Assembly (NCBI GenBank): GCA_028292505.1
Contig: JAQGMF010000054.1
Coordinates: forward strand, 1 to 64,000
Direction of reading: 5' to 3'
DNA: 64,000 nucleotides
Source of the DNA: Rhodocyclales bacterium
GTDB lineage: Bacteria > Pseudomonadota > Gammaproteobacteria > Burkholderiales > Rhodocyclaceae
This document shows positions 51,544 through 60,239 of this stretch, one piece after another. The translations under genes were made by a program, and so were the position numbers. Numbering within the stretch: the stretch's first letter is position 1; the number at the start of each line of letters is the position of its first letter. The notes beneath the pieces are model-generated. The model worked only from the letters and a program-made list of their open reading frames with translations, searched no databases and was not told the DNA's origin.

Positions 51544-52974
51544 TTATTTACCGGCCAGGTTACCAGTCATGTCCCAGCCACCGCCCAAGGCGCGGAACAG
51601 ATCGACACTGGCATTCAAGCGATCGGTCTGCGCATCGATACGGTCGGCATCGACGCTATACAGATTGCGCTGCGCGTCGAGTACATCGAGGTAGGCCGAT
51701 ACGCCAGCGTCATAACGCCGCTGGGCGATGCGCAAGGACTCGCGCAAAGATGTGCTGCGTTGTTCTTGCGCAGTCAGCGTATCGTTGGCCGCATGCAGAT
51801 TGCCGAGCGCGTCGTACACTTCCTTGAAGGCTGTCTGCACCGACTTGACATAGGCCGCTTCGGACTGCTGCTCGCGCGCCTTGGCCGCACTCACTTGCGC
51901 CTCGATCTGGCGCATGCCGAAAATCGGCTGCGTCAGCGACGCGGCAATGCGCCACACCAGCGCCGGGCCGGAGAACAGATCGGAAAGCGTATTGCTCTCC
52001 CGCCCGCCACTACCCGTCAGGATGATTTGCGGAAAGTAGCGCGCACGCGCTTCGCTGATCTGCGCCTGCGAAGCGGCGAGATTGGCTTCGGCCTGACGAA
52101 TATCCGGACGACGCGCCAGCAAATCGGAAGGCAACCCTTCCGGCACGGCAGGCGCCGGTGGCAGCATTTCCGCATTGCTGCGGCCGATCTTGCCTTCGAC
52201 GATCAAGCGTGGCGAATCGCCGGTCAGCAAGGCCAGCGCGCGTTCGCTCTGCGCCTGTGCAGCGATCTGGCGCGGCAGCAAGGCAGCAATCGCATCGCGC
52301 TCGCTCTGCGCCTGCTGCAACTGCAGGCTGTTCGCCGTGCCGCCATTGAAGCGCTTCTGCGCGAGCTGGAATGCGTCCTCGCGTGTCGACAGCGTTTGTC
52401 GCGTCAGCGCGATCTTGCGATCGGCCGCCAGCAAGGTGAAATAGCCGCGCGCGACGTCGGCTGCAAGCGAGGAACGGAAAGCCGACATGGCCTCGCGACT
52501 GGCGAGCAACTGCGCCATGGCCGCCTTGTCGGCATTGCGCACCCGGCCCCACAGATCGAGCTCATATGCCACCGATATACCAACCTGGTAGTCGTTGGCA
52601 ATGTAGGCATTGGCCGGCCGCGGAATGGCGCTCTGCTTGGTCGCCTGGCTGCGGTTCGCACCGACGTTCGCATCCACCGAAGGCAACAGGTCCGCGCGCG
52701 CCACCGAGAGCAGCGCAGCCGCTTCGTCGACACGTGCCACCGCCACCTTGAGATCGGCGTTGTTGGTCAGAGCACGTTCGACGAGCGCTGTCAGCGCCGG
52801 GTCGTCGTAACGTAGCCACCACTGACTCAGGTCCTGCGCGGCGACACCGCCGGCTTGCGGCAGATCGAGTGCCGGCTTGGTCGCCACCGGCGTACTGACG
52901 CAGGCGCTCAGCACCAGCGCGGCCAACAGGCTCAGCACAGCGCTGCGAATGATTACATTGTCATTACGCATCAT
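51544..52974 (-). CDS. Outer-membrane efflux lipoprotein (OprM/NodT type)
   Basis: A 476-residue outer-membrane channel with a lipoprotein signal ending LSAC. The two repeats of the family are visible (WWLRYDDPALTALVERALTNN, RRYDAGVSAYLDVLDAQRNL) with long coiled helices. It forms the exit duct of the RND pump. The start at 52974 (a second ATG at 52971) overlaps the RND gene by 11 bases. Last gene of the adaptor-pump-channel operon. Confidence 0.93.
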   Translation of the reverse strand: MMRNDNVIIRSAVLSLLAALVLSACVSTPVATKPALDLPQAGGVAAQDLSQWWLRYDDPALTALVERALTNNADLKVAVARVDEAAALLSVARADLLPSVDANVGANRSQATKQSAIPRPANAYIANDYQVGISVAYELDLWGRVRNADKAAMAQLLASREAMSAFRSSLAADVARGYFTLLAADRKIALTRQTLSTREDAFQLAQKRFNGGTANSLQLQQAQSERDAIAALLPRQIAAQAQSERALALLTGDSPRLIVEGKIGRSNAEMLPPAPAVPEGLPSDLLARRPDIRQAEANLAASQAQISEARARYFPQIILTGSGGRESNTLSDLFSGPALVWRIAASLTQPIFGMRQIEAQVSAAKAREQQSEAAYVKSVQTAFKEVYDALGNLHAANDTLTAQEQRSTSLRESLRIAQRRYDAGVSAYLDVLDAQRNLYSVDADRIDAQTDRLNASVDLFRALGGGWDMTGNLAGK

Positions 52975-55900
52975 GTTTCTCCACATCGAGATCGACGGGC
53001 GTTGTCGCATTTCCGTTCTTGTCGCCATTGAGCAGCCGGAAGAACAAGGGCACGAAGAAGATCGCGAGGAAAGTTGCTGCCATCATGCCGAACATGACGC
53101 CCGTGCCGACGGACTGGCGCGCACCGGCGCCGGCACCGGACGAGAATGCCAATGGCACAACGCCCAGAATGAATGCCATCGACGTCATCACGATCGGACG
53201 GAAGCGCAGACGTGCTGCCTCCGCTGCCGCATCGATGGTCGACATGCCCTCATGCTTCTTCATCACTGCAAACTCGACGATCAGAATCGCGTTCTTGGCC
53301 GCCAGACCGATCAGTGTCACCAGACCGATCTGGAAGTACACGTCATTGGTCAGCGGCGGTGCCATACCGTGAGACAGGATGGCGAAAATAAAGTTATGCA
53401 GCCACACGCCCGCCAGCGCACCGAATATGCCAAATGGGACCGCCAGCAGCACCGAGAATGGCAACGACCACTTCTCGTATTGCGCGGCAAGGATCAGGAA
53501 CGCCATTACCAACGCCATGCCCAATGCCAAGACAGCTGCGCCCGATGCACGTTTCTCCTGGTACGAAGCACCACTCCAGTCGAGCGAGAAGTCGGCCGGC
53601 AGTACTTCAGCCGCCAGCTTCTCGACTTCGGCAATCGCTTGTCCCGAACTGACACCCGGCGCGCCGGAGCCGAGCATCTTCACAGCCGGCAGATTGTTGA
53701 AGCGGTCCAGCGTATCCGGACCCGAGCTGTACTTCACCGTGGTGAAGGATGACATTGGCAACATCTTGCCTGTATTCGACTTGACGTAGATACGACCAAT
53801 GTCTTCCGGCTTCATGCGGTACTGGGTGTCCGCCGACATCAACACTTGCCAAGTACGGCCGAACTTGTTGAAGTCATTCACGTAGTACGTACCCAAGGTC
53901 GCCGAGAGCGTGTTGAAGGCATCATCGAGCGATACGCCCAGCGCAGCCGCACGTTCGCGATCGACATCGACGTAGAGCTGCGGCGAGGACGCGCGCCACA
54001 GCGTCTGCACGTATGCAAGCTGCTTGTCCTGCGCGGCGCGCGCCATGAAGGCCTGCACGACTTCGGCCGTATGCTTCGGGCCACTATCGCCACGATTCTG
54101 GATGTAAAACTCGAAGCCACCCGCCTGACCGAGGCCGAAGATCGCAGGCGGATTGAAGGCCAACACGAGTGCGTCACGTATGCCAGCGGTCTTGCCATAG
54201 ACCTCGCCTACCAGCGCCTGCGAGGGCATCTTGCGCTCGTCCCACGGCTTCTGCGTCACGAACAGCGTCGCCGCCGAATTCTTGTAACTGCCGCCGAGGA
54301 AGTCGAAACCGGTGAAGGCGATGACGTCTTCATTTGCGGGGTTCGACTTGATGATGTCGGTCACCTGCTGGACGATCTTGTCGGTGCGCTGCAGGGAAGC
54401 GCCATCGGGCAGGAACACCGCCGAGATGAACCAACCCTGATCTTCATCCGGCACCAGTGAGCCCGGTGTCACGCGTGCCAGTTGCACAGTGATGGCGACC
54501 ATACCGATGAACAAGAGTACACCCAGTAAGGCACGACGCGACAGCCCGGCGACTAGCCAGGTGTAGCGCTTGGTCAGGCGCTCGAAGAAGCGATTGAAGC
54601 CACGGAAGAAGAAATTGCTCGCCTTGTGCTCGCTACGCAAAATGAGTACGCACAACGCCGGCGTGAGCGTCAATGCAACCATGCCTGAAATACTCACGGC
54701 GATCGCAATCGTCACCGCGAACTGACGGAACAACTCACCCGTCAGGCCGCCGAGGAATGCGATCGGCACGAACACCGACACCAGCACCAGCACGATGGCG
54801 ACCACCGGTCCGGTGACCTCCTGCATGGCCTTGATGGCAGCGTGACGCGCGGGGAGATGCTCCTCGTGCATGATCCGTTCGACGTTCTCCAGTACGACAA
54901 TGGCATCATCGACGACGATACCGATAGCCAACACCATGCCGAACAGGGTCAGCGTATTGATCGAGTAACCGAGCATCACCATGCCGGCGAAGGTGCCCAG
55001 CAGGGACACCGGCACCGCGATGATCGGGATCAGGGTGGCGCGCCAGTTCTGCAGGAACAGGAACACAACGAGGAACACCAGCACCATGGCTTCCGCGAGC
55101 GTCTTGACCACTTCGTGGATCGAGACTTTCACGAAACGCGTCGTGTCATATGCGACTTTGTGCGTCAGGCCCTCAGGGAATTTCTGCGCAAGTTCGGCCA
55201 TCGTGGCATTGACTTCTTCCGCCACACCCAGCGCATTGGCGCCAGGCTGCAGGAAGATACCCAGGAGGGTGGCTGGCTTGCCATTGATGCGACCAACGAA
55301 GTCATTGTCCTTGGCGCCGAGTTCGACGCGCGCCATATCCTTCAGGCGCAGCTTGCTACCGCCACCGTTCGAACGGACGATGATCTCTTCGAAAGCCTTG
55401 GCATCCGGCAGACGTCCCTGCGTGGTGATCGTGTAGACCAACTCCTGCCCTTCGGCAGCCGGCATCTGACCAATCTTGCCCGGTGCGAACTGTGCATTCT
55501 GCGCATTAACAGCCGCTGTGATCTCAGCCACCGTGACGCCGAGCTGTGCCATGCGGTCTGGCTTCAGCCAGATGCGCATTGCATAATCCTTCGCACCGAA
55601 GATCTGCACATTGGTCGTGCCCGGCACGCGCTTGATGCGATCGAGCACGTTCAGCGTCACGTAATTGCTGATGTATAGATTGTCGAACCGGCTGTCAGGC
55701 GAGTAGAACGCGATCACCTGCAGGAAGCTCGACGAGCCTTTCTGCACGGTCACACCTTGACGACGCACTTCCTGCGGCAAACGGTTCTCGACCTGTTTGA
55801 CGCGGTTGTCGACGTTGAGCGCAGCCTGGTCGATATCGGTCCCGATATCGAAGGTCACGGTAATGGTCAATATACCGTTCGACGCCGACGTCGAGTTCAG

Positions 55901-56134
55901 GTACATCATGTGCTCGACGCCGTTGACCTGACTCTCGATGGGCGCTGCCACGGTCTGCTCCAGCACTTCGGCGGAAGCACCTGGATAGATGGCGGTAATC
56001 TGCACAGTGGGCGGCGCGATTTCCGGGTACTGCGCAATCGGCAGCACACGGATGGCCGCCAGCCCGGCGAGCGCAATGAAGATCGATATGACCGCGGCAA
56101 AGATCGGGCGGTCTATGAAGAAGCGGGAAAACAT
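52964..56134 (-). CDS. RND efflux pump, AcrB/MexB type (HAE1)
   Basis: A 1056-residue inner-membrane proton/drug antiporter, the length of AcrB. It starts MFSRFFIDRPIFAAVISIFI and holds the proton-relay aspartates in LAIGIVVDDAIVVLENVER (about 406-407), the large periplasmic loops, GAAVLALGMALVMAFLILAAQYE and the C-terminal helices GVMFGMMAATFLAIFFVPLF. It takes amphiphilic drugs, dyes or solvents from the periplasm. It lies 21 bases after the adaptor gene and overlaps the channel gene. Confidence 0.96.
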   Translation of the reverse strand: MFSRFFIDRPIFAAVISIFIALAGLAAIRVLPIAQYPEIAPPTVQITAIYPGASAEVLEQTVAAPIESQVNGVEHMMYLNSTSASNGILTITVTFDIGTDIDQAALNVDNRVKQVENRLPQEVRRQGVTVQKGSSSFLQVIAFYSPDSRFDNLYISNYVTLNVLDRIKRVPGTTNVQIFGAKDYAMRIWLKPDRMAQLGVTVAEITAAVNAQNAQFAPGKIGQMPAAEGQELVYTITTQGRLPDAKAFEEIIVRSNGGGSKLRLKDMARVELGAKDNDFVGRINGKPATLLGIFLQPGANALGVAEEVNATMAELAQKFPEGLTHKVAYDTTRFVKVSIHEVVKTLAEAMVLVFLVVFLFLQNWRATLIPIIAVPVSLLGTFAGMVMLGYSINTLTLFGMVLAIGIVVDDAIVVLENVERIMHEEHLPARHAAIKAMQEVTGPVVAIVLVLVSVFVPIAFLGGLTGELFRQFAVTIAIAVSISGMVALTLTPALCVLILRSEHKASNFFFRGFNRFFERLTKRYTWLVAGLSRRALLGVLLFIGMVAITVQLARVTPGSLVPDEDQGWFISAVFLPDGASLQRTDKIVQQVTDIIKSNPANEDVIAFTGFDFLGGSYKNSAATLFVTQKPWDERKMPSQALVGEVYGKTAGIRDALVLAFNPPAIFGLGQAGGFEFYIQNRGDSGPKHTAEVVQAFMARAAQDKQLAYVQTLWRASSPQLYVDVDRERAAALGVSLDDAFNTLSATLGTYYVNDFNKFGRTWQVLMSADTQYRMKPEDIGRIYVKSNTGKMLPMSSFTTVKYSSGPDTLDRFNNLPAVKMLGSGAPGVSSGQAIAEVEKLAAEVLPADFSLDWSGASYQEKRASGAAVLALGMALVMAFLILAAQYEKWSLPFSVLLAVPFGIFGALAGVWLHNFIFAILSHGMAPPLTNDVYFQIGLVTLIGLAAKNAILIVEFAVMKKHEGMSTIDAAAEAARLRFRPIVMTSMAFILGVVPLAFSSGAGAGARQSVGTGVMFGMMAATFLAIFFVPLFFRLLNGDKNGNATTPVDLDVEKHDA

Positions 56135-56155
56135 TCGGGGTAGCCTCGCGCTTTC

Positions 56156-57391
56156 TTATTTGTGGTCGGCTTGTGCAGCAGGCGCAGATTGCGCAGCGGC
56201 AGAAACCTCGGGCGAGACGGGAGTGACCGGCGCACCAGGACGCAACTTGACGAAGTTATCGAGAATCACCCGATCGCCTGCAGCGAGGCCCTTGGTGATG
56301 ACCCACACTTTGGTCGCGGGCTTGCCGCCAACGCCGTCTAGCGTCGCCCATTCACCGACTTCTACCGGACGCGGTGCCACCACATCCTTGCCGTCCTTGT
56401 CCTTGGCCACAGTCATCACGATCTTGCTTTGCGGGCCTTCCAGCACGGCGCCTTGCGGCACGACGATAGCTGCAGGGCGCATGGCACCGTGCAGCGCCAC
56501 ACGAACGAACTGACCACCCTTGAGCTTGCCGCCAGGGTTGGATAACTCGGCGCGCATCTCGACGGTGCCGGTCTGGTTGTTCACGCGGCTATCGGTAAAG
56601 TTCATACGGCCGCCCTTGGCCAGTACGCCGCCCTCGACACCGCGAATCTCGACTTCAAAGCCGTTCTTGGGCAGTTGCAGCGAGCCACTGACCACATCAC
56701 GCTCAATGGCGTTCTGCTCGTTTTCGGAGGGGCCGAAACCGACGTACAGCGGATTGAGTTGCACCAGCGTGGTCAACAAGCTATCGGTGGGTGTCACCAG
56801 ACTGCCCACGGATTTCATCTCGCGACCGGAGAGGCCGGAAACCGGCGCCACGACCCTGGTGTAACCCAGGTTGAGCCGCAGTTCCTGCAGTTGCGCCTTG
56901 GCCGACAGTACGCCAGCCGCCGCAATCTGCTGGTTCGATACGGCGTTGTCATAATCCTGCTGGCTCACCGCGCGGTCTTCGAGCAGCGGCTTCAGACGCG
57001 ACGCTTCGCGCGTCGCCTGCGTTGCGCGAGCGTCGGCCGTCGCGAGCTCGGCTTCGGAAGCAGCCACCTGTGCCTGCAAGGGTTTCGGGTCCAGTTCGAA
57101 CATCACCTGGCCGGCCTCCACTTGTGCACCCTCGACGTAGGTACGCTTCTCGATGATGCCGCCAACGCGGGCGCGCACTTCCACTTCCTTCGAGCCTTGC
57201 GTCTGGCCGGTGTATTCGAACGTGACCGGCACGTTCTGCGGCTGTACGGTGATCACGCCAACCTGGGGCGGCGGCATATTACCCATGCCACCTTGCCCTT
57301 GTTCGCCGGAGCTCTTCGAGCAGCCCGCCATGGCCAGTAAGGCCGCCACGACCAGCGCTGCAGCGGCGGCCAATTTGAAATCCTTGCGCAT
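56156..57391 (-). CDS. RND periplasmic adaptor lipoprotein (AcrA/MexA type)
   Basis: A 411-residue membrane-fusion protein. The signal ends in LLAMAGC and the lipidated cysteine is followed by a flexible glycine-rich stretch. Then the lipoyl and hairpin domain (VEVRARVGGIIEKRTYVEGA, ATRASRLKPL-like helices), the beta barrel and the C-terminal GLAAGDRVILDNFVKLRPG. The ATG at 57391 follows GGGAGAAA; upstream in-frame ATG codons at 57424 and 57460 are rejected because they lack a signal peptide. First gene of the pump operon; promoter and operator lie 200 bases upstream. Confidence 0.95.
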   Translation of the reverse strand: MRKDFKLAAAAALVVAALLAMAGCSKSSGEQGQGGMGNMPPPQVGVITVQPQNVPVTFEYTGQTQGSKEVEVRARVGGIIEKRTYVEGAQVEAGQVMFELDPKPLQAQVAASEAELATADARATQATREASRLKPLLEDRAVSQQDYDNAVSNQQIAAAGVLSAKAQLQELRLNLGYTRVVAPVSGLSGREMKSVGSLVTPTDSLLTTLVQLNPLYVGFGPSENEQNAIERDVVSGSLQLPKNGFEVEIRGVEGGVLAKGGRMNFTDSRVNNQTGTVEMRAELSNPGGKLKGGQFVRVALHGAMRPAAIVVPQGAVLEGPQSKIVMTVAKDKDGKDVVAPRPVEVGEWATLDGVGGKPATKVWVITKGLAAGDRVILDNFVKLRPGAPVTPVSPEVSAAAQSAPAAQADHK

Positions 57392-57588
57392 TTTTGATTT
57401 CTCCCACCAAGACAATTCGGTCATTCGGATCAAAGCGTCAAAATCGGGGCATTCTTGCATTGCAGCAATACTGGGGCCCGCCGATTACACACACGCCATG
57501 CAGCCAAAACACCATGATGCTCCGCCACATGCAGCGTCACGCGTGCAAACGGGGTTGATGCAATTCTGAATGTTGTGTGCTTTGCATC

Positions 57589-57618
57589 ATTAAACATACA
57601 TTCTTGTATGTATGTCAA
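57589..57618 (-). promoter_or_regulatory. Promoter of the RND pump operon
   Basis: On the minus strand a perfect -35 box TTGACA (57613-57618) is followed after 18 bases by TTTAAT (57589-57594). The start of transcription would be near 57582, giving a leader of about 190 bases before the adaptor ATG at 57391. The repressor palindrome lies between the two boxes. Confidence 0.75.
57594..57615. promoter_or_regulatory. Palindromic operator, AcrR-like
   Basis: ACATACAT, six-base spacer TCTTGT, ATGTATGT: an 8-bp perfect inverted repeat. Its arms match the known E. coli AcrR site, which has TACATACATT and AATGTATGTA arms. It lies between the -35 and -10 of the pump promoter, so binding would block it; the divergent tetR gene is likely self-regulated. 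Confidence 0.8.
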
Positions 57619-57717
57619 GAATCCGCTACACTTTTTTCAAGGACAGGGATTCCGGGCGCCGTCACAAGCCCGAATAATGACATTGTCTTGAATTTCATTG
57701 GAGACGTACTGAAGATC

Positions 57718-58368
57718 ATGGCCCGCAAGACCAAGGAAGAAGCCCTCGCCACACGCTGTCAGCTGCTCGATGCGGCGCAAAGCGTATTTTGCGAGCGCGG
57801 TGTATCGCACACCTCGCTGCACGAAGTTGCCGTCGCGGCAGGACTGACACGTGGCGCCGTCTATTGGCATTTCGAAAACAAGGCCGATCTGCTCGCCGCC
57901 TTGTGGGAGCGCGCCTCGCTACCGATCGATGCCACGCTCGAAGAGATCGACCAACAATACGCGGCCGATCCGCTTGCACGCATTTATCATAAAACGATGA
58001 CCATCATCCGTCGTATCGCGACGGAGGAACAGGCGCGCGCACTGATGAGCATCATCCTGCTCAAGTGCGAATACGTCCTCGAAACGGAACCGGTGCGCCT
58101 GCATCTGGTGGAAGCGCGCGAACAATGTCTCACCAAGTCGTCGGCAGATTTTCAGGCTGCCATCGATGTCGGACAACTACCTGCTACGGTCGACTCGCAC
58201 ATCGCGGCCCTTGGTATGTTCGCCATCTTCGACGGCGCTTGCTTTCACTGGCTGATGGCGCCGGAGCGCTTCGATCTGGCACAGCTTGCCGAACAAACCT
58301 TCACCGCTTACCTGCAAGGGCTCAAGGGTGCAACGAAAGTTGCCGCCCCCGTCACCAAGGCAGCCTGA
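57718..58368 (+). CDS. TetR-family efflux repressor (AcrR/TtgR type)
   Basis: A 216-residue repressor. The N-terminal helix-turn-helix is typical of the AcrR branch: MARKTKEEALATRCQLLDAA, FCERGVSHTSLHEVAVAAGL and TRGAVYWHFENKADLL. The C-terminal part binds drugs and dimerises. The ATG at 57718 is used since MARKTK is the common start of this branch. It is divergent from the RND operon and should bind the palindrome at 57594-57615. Confidence 0.94.
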   Translation: MARKTKEEALATRCQLLDAAQSVFCERGVSHTSLHEVAVAAGLTRGAVYWHFENKADLLAALWERASLPIDATLEEIDQQYAADPLARIYHKTMTIIRRIATEEQARALMSIILLKCEYVLETEPVRLHLVEAREQCLTKSSADFQAAIDVGQLPATVDSHIAALGMFAIFDGACFHWLMAPERFDLAQLAEQTFTAYLQGLKGATKVAAPVTKAA

Positions 58369-58381
58369 TGCACCCGTCGTT

Positions 58382-59158
58382 CTACCAGTAATTCTCAAAC
58401 AGCATACTGCCCGACAAGCCACGCCGGCAGGGCACAAAGCCGCGTGCGCTAAGCACGCGACGCATATCGGCTGTGAAATCGGGATTGCCACACACCATCA
58501 CACGCGCCGTTTCGGCATCGAATTTCTCGCCGACATGAGCGGCCAATGTGCCGCTGTCGACAAGCAATGGAACGCGTTCGGCAAGGGCCGTTGCGCCAGC
58601 TTCGCGCGTGACGACAGGTACATACTCGATGGCGTGCTGCGCAGCGAGCTCCCTGAACGCTTCCGTATAAGCCAGCTCCGCGCTCGTGCGCACGGAATGA
58701 ACGATCACGACCTTGCGATAACGCCCGCACACGCTGCCTTCGCGTAGCATCGAGACATACGGACCAACGCCCGAGCCGGTCGACAACATCCACAGCGTTT
58801 CGCCGGGCGCCAGTTGCGCGGCGACGAAGAATCCCATTGCTGCCGATTCGACCATGATCTCGGCGCCCTCCGTGATTCCCGTCAGCAGACGCGACATATT
58901 GCCGCCCACGACGACGGTCACGAGGAACTCCAAGAACTCTTCGTGCGGTGCCGTGACAATGGAATATGCACGCCAGATCGGCGATTCGTCGCCGACTGGT
59001 AAGCCGAGCCGCGCATAGTGACCCGGCGTGAATAAGAAACCTGCGGGCTTGGTAATGCGTAGCGAAAAGAGATTGGGTGCCCACGACGCAATATGCAAAA
59101 CGCGTTGCGCGGTCCAGCGCTTTTTCGTCTCGGTATTCGGTATGGCTGCCGTGTTCAT
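58382..59158 (-). CDS. fpr: Ferredoxin--NADP reductase
   Basis: A 258-residue FAD enzyme that transfers electrons between NADPH and ferredoxin or flavodoxin. FAD-binding RAYSIVTAPHEEFLEF, NADP-binding LSTGSGVGPYVSMLR and the C-terminal CGNPDFTADMRRVL and GSMLFENYW. The terminal tryptophan after tyrosine is typical of bacterial subclass I/II enzymes. The ATG at 59158 is chosen; one at 59170 adds four residues. Convergent with the tetR gene, 13 bases apart. Confidence 0.92.
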   Translation of the reverse strand: MNTAAIPNTETKKRWTAQRVLHIASWAPNLFSLRITKPAGFLFTPGHYARLGLPVGDESPIWRAYSIVTAPHEEFLEFLVTVVVGGNMSRLLTGITEGAEIMVESAAMGFFVAAQLAPGETLWMLSTGSGVGPYVSMLREGSVCGRYRKVVIVHSVRTSAELAYTEAFRELAAQHAIEYVPVVTREAGATALAERVPLLVDSGTLAAHVGEKFDAETARVMVCGNPDFTADMRRVLSARGFVPCRRGLSGSMLFENYW

Positions 59159-59218
59159 TGTGCCTTTCAATACATGCCATCAATGATGATGGCATCGCTC
59201 ATGAATTGCATTCTATTT

Positions 59219-59307
59219 CCGTCATTCCCGCGAAAGCGGGAATCCACTTCCACGCGAGAACTCACCTCGTGCAGGCCAAGTAGATTCCCGCTTTCGCGGG
59301 AATGACG
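59219..59307. repeat. Dispersed palindromic repeat, copy 3
   Basis: Same 27-base ends as copies 1 and 2 (CCGTCATTCCCGCGAAAGCG onward, with the complement at the other end), but the centre is longer and different, total 89 bases. It lies in the gap between fpr and dps, both on the minus strand. Confidence 0.9.
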
Positions 59308-59357
59308 ATATATTTGTATGTCATGTACAGAAAATCAAGAGTTACGCGCTTGCCGCA

Positions 59358-59828
59358 TCAAGCCTCCAGCAAACTGCGCAACATCCACGCCGTCTTCTCA
59401 TGCAAGGTAATACGCTGCGTCAGCAGGTCCGCCGTGGCCTCGTCCGTCGCGACTTCGGCGGCCGGGAAAATCGAGCGTGCCGTGCGCACCACGGCTTCCT
59501 GCCCCGCGACGAGTTGCGCGATCATGTCCGTTGCCTTGGGCACACCGTCCGCTTCCTGGATCGACGACAGTTTCGAATACTGACCATACGAGCCCGGCGC
59601 GAAATGCCCCAACGCGCGAATGCGTTCGGCGATCAAGTCGACTGCCAGTGCCAGTTCTGTGTACTGCGTCTCGAACATCAGGTGCAGTGTATTGAACATG
59701 GGCCCGGTGACGTTCCAGTGGAAGTAGTGTGTCTTCAGGTAAAGGGTGTAGGTGTCTGCCAGCAAACGTGACAGTCCGTCCGCGATCTTCGCTCTATCCG
59801 ATTGGTTGATGCCGATGTCGATGTCCAT
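59358..59828 (-). CDS. dps: Dps-family DNA-binding ferritin-like protein
   Basis: A 156-residue Dps protein. The ferroxidase site between subunits is represented by [20 protein letters not shown] and [19 protein letters not shown] (histidines 40 and 42 region, aspartate and glutamate). Dps forms a dodecamer that stores iron, detoxifies peroxide and protects DNA in stationary phase. The ATG at 59828 follows GGAGGAAAC. An upstream in-frame ATG at 59915 has no ribosome site. Confidence 0.94.
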   Translation of the reverse strand: MDIDIGINQSDRAKIADGLSRLLADTYTLYLKTHYFHWNVTGPMFNTLHLMFETQYTELALAVDLIAERIRALGHFAPGSYGQYSKLSSIQEADGVPKATDMIAQLVAGQEAVVRTARSIFPAAEVATDEATADLLTQRITLHEKTAWMLRSLLEA

Positions 59829-60239
59829 GATGTTTCCTCCGGGGTTGAGAGAGCCTGACGCGAGGCTAATGACTTCGAGCACGGGCGAGAAGTTGCATTT
59901 GTCTATGAAGAGCATAGCCCGGTCGCGCCATGACAGTGCATACGTGGATCAAGGCGAACTCGGATGGTGCCGCGTCAAACTTAGGGTGCAGTGGAACTGC
60001 GCCAATCGGTGGTTCGCAGGCAAGGTAAAGATGGCGCAGTTCGCTCTGCTCATTACACCCCACGTCCAACACATGCCTCGCAACCCAGCCGCGGCATAGG
60101 TCTTGCTTGAAATACCCTGAAGACAGGGGCCGGGCAACGGCGTCCTCCCCAGTCCGTGAGCAAGAATGCTCGCAACCAATCAAGCATCACGCCGTCGCGC
60201 CCTCTCGGGGTTGCCGCAACGGCAGCCGGAACGAGAGAC
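59829..60239. other. Leader/intergenic region before the nitrate reductase gene
   Basis: About 410 bases. The last 120 contain two possible hairpins: GCCGGGCAACGGC (60129-60141) and GAGCAAGAATGCTC (60158-60171). Nitrate-assimilation genes often have such attenuation leaders bound by ANTAR proteins, but the two hexaloops required for that are not clear here. No gene is supported. Confidence 0.4.

Larger units (their letters stand above)
57392..57717. other. Divergent control region, efflux operon / tetR
   Basis: About 325 bases. It contains the pump promoter and operator at 57589-57618. The segment 57430-57560 is not repeated and holds no gene that I can support. Confidence 0.6.

Noticed and set aside
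60125..60175. ANTAR-type two-hexaloop attenuator before nasA
   Set aside because: The hairpins are short, and the loops do not show the required A at position 1 and G at position 4.
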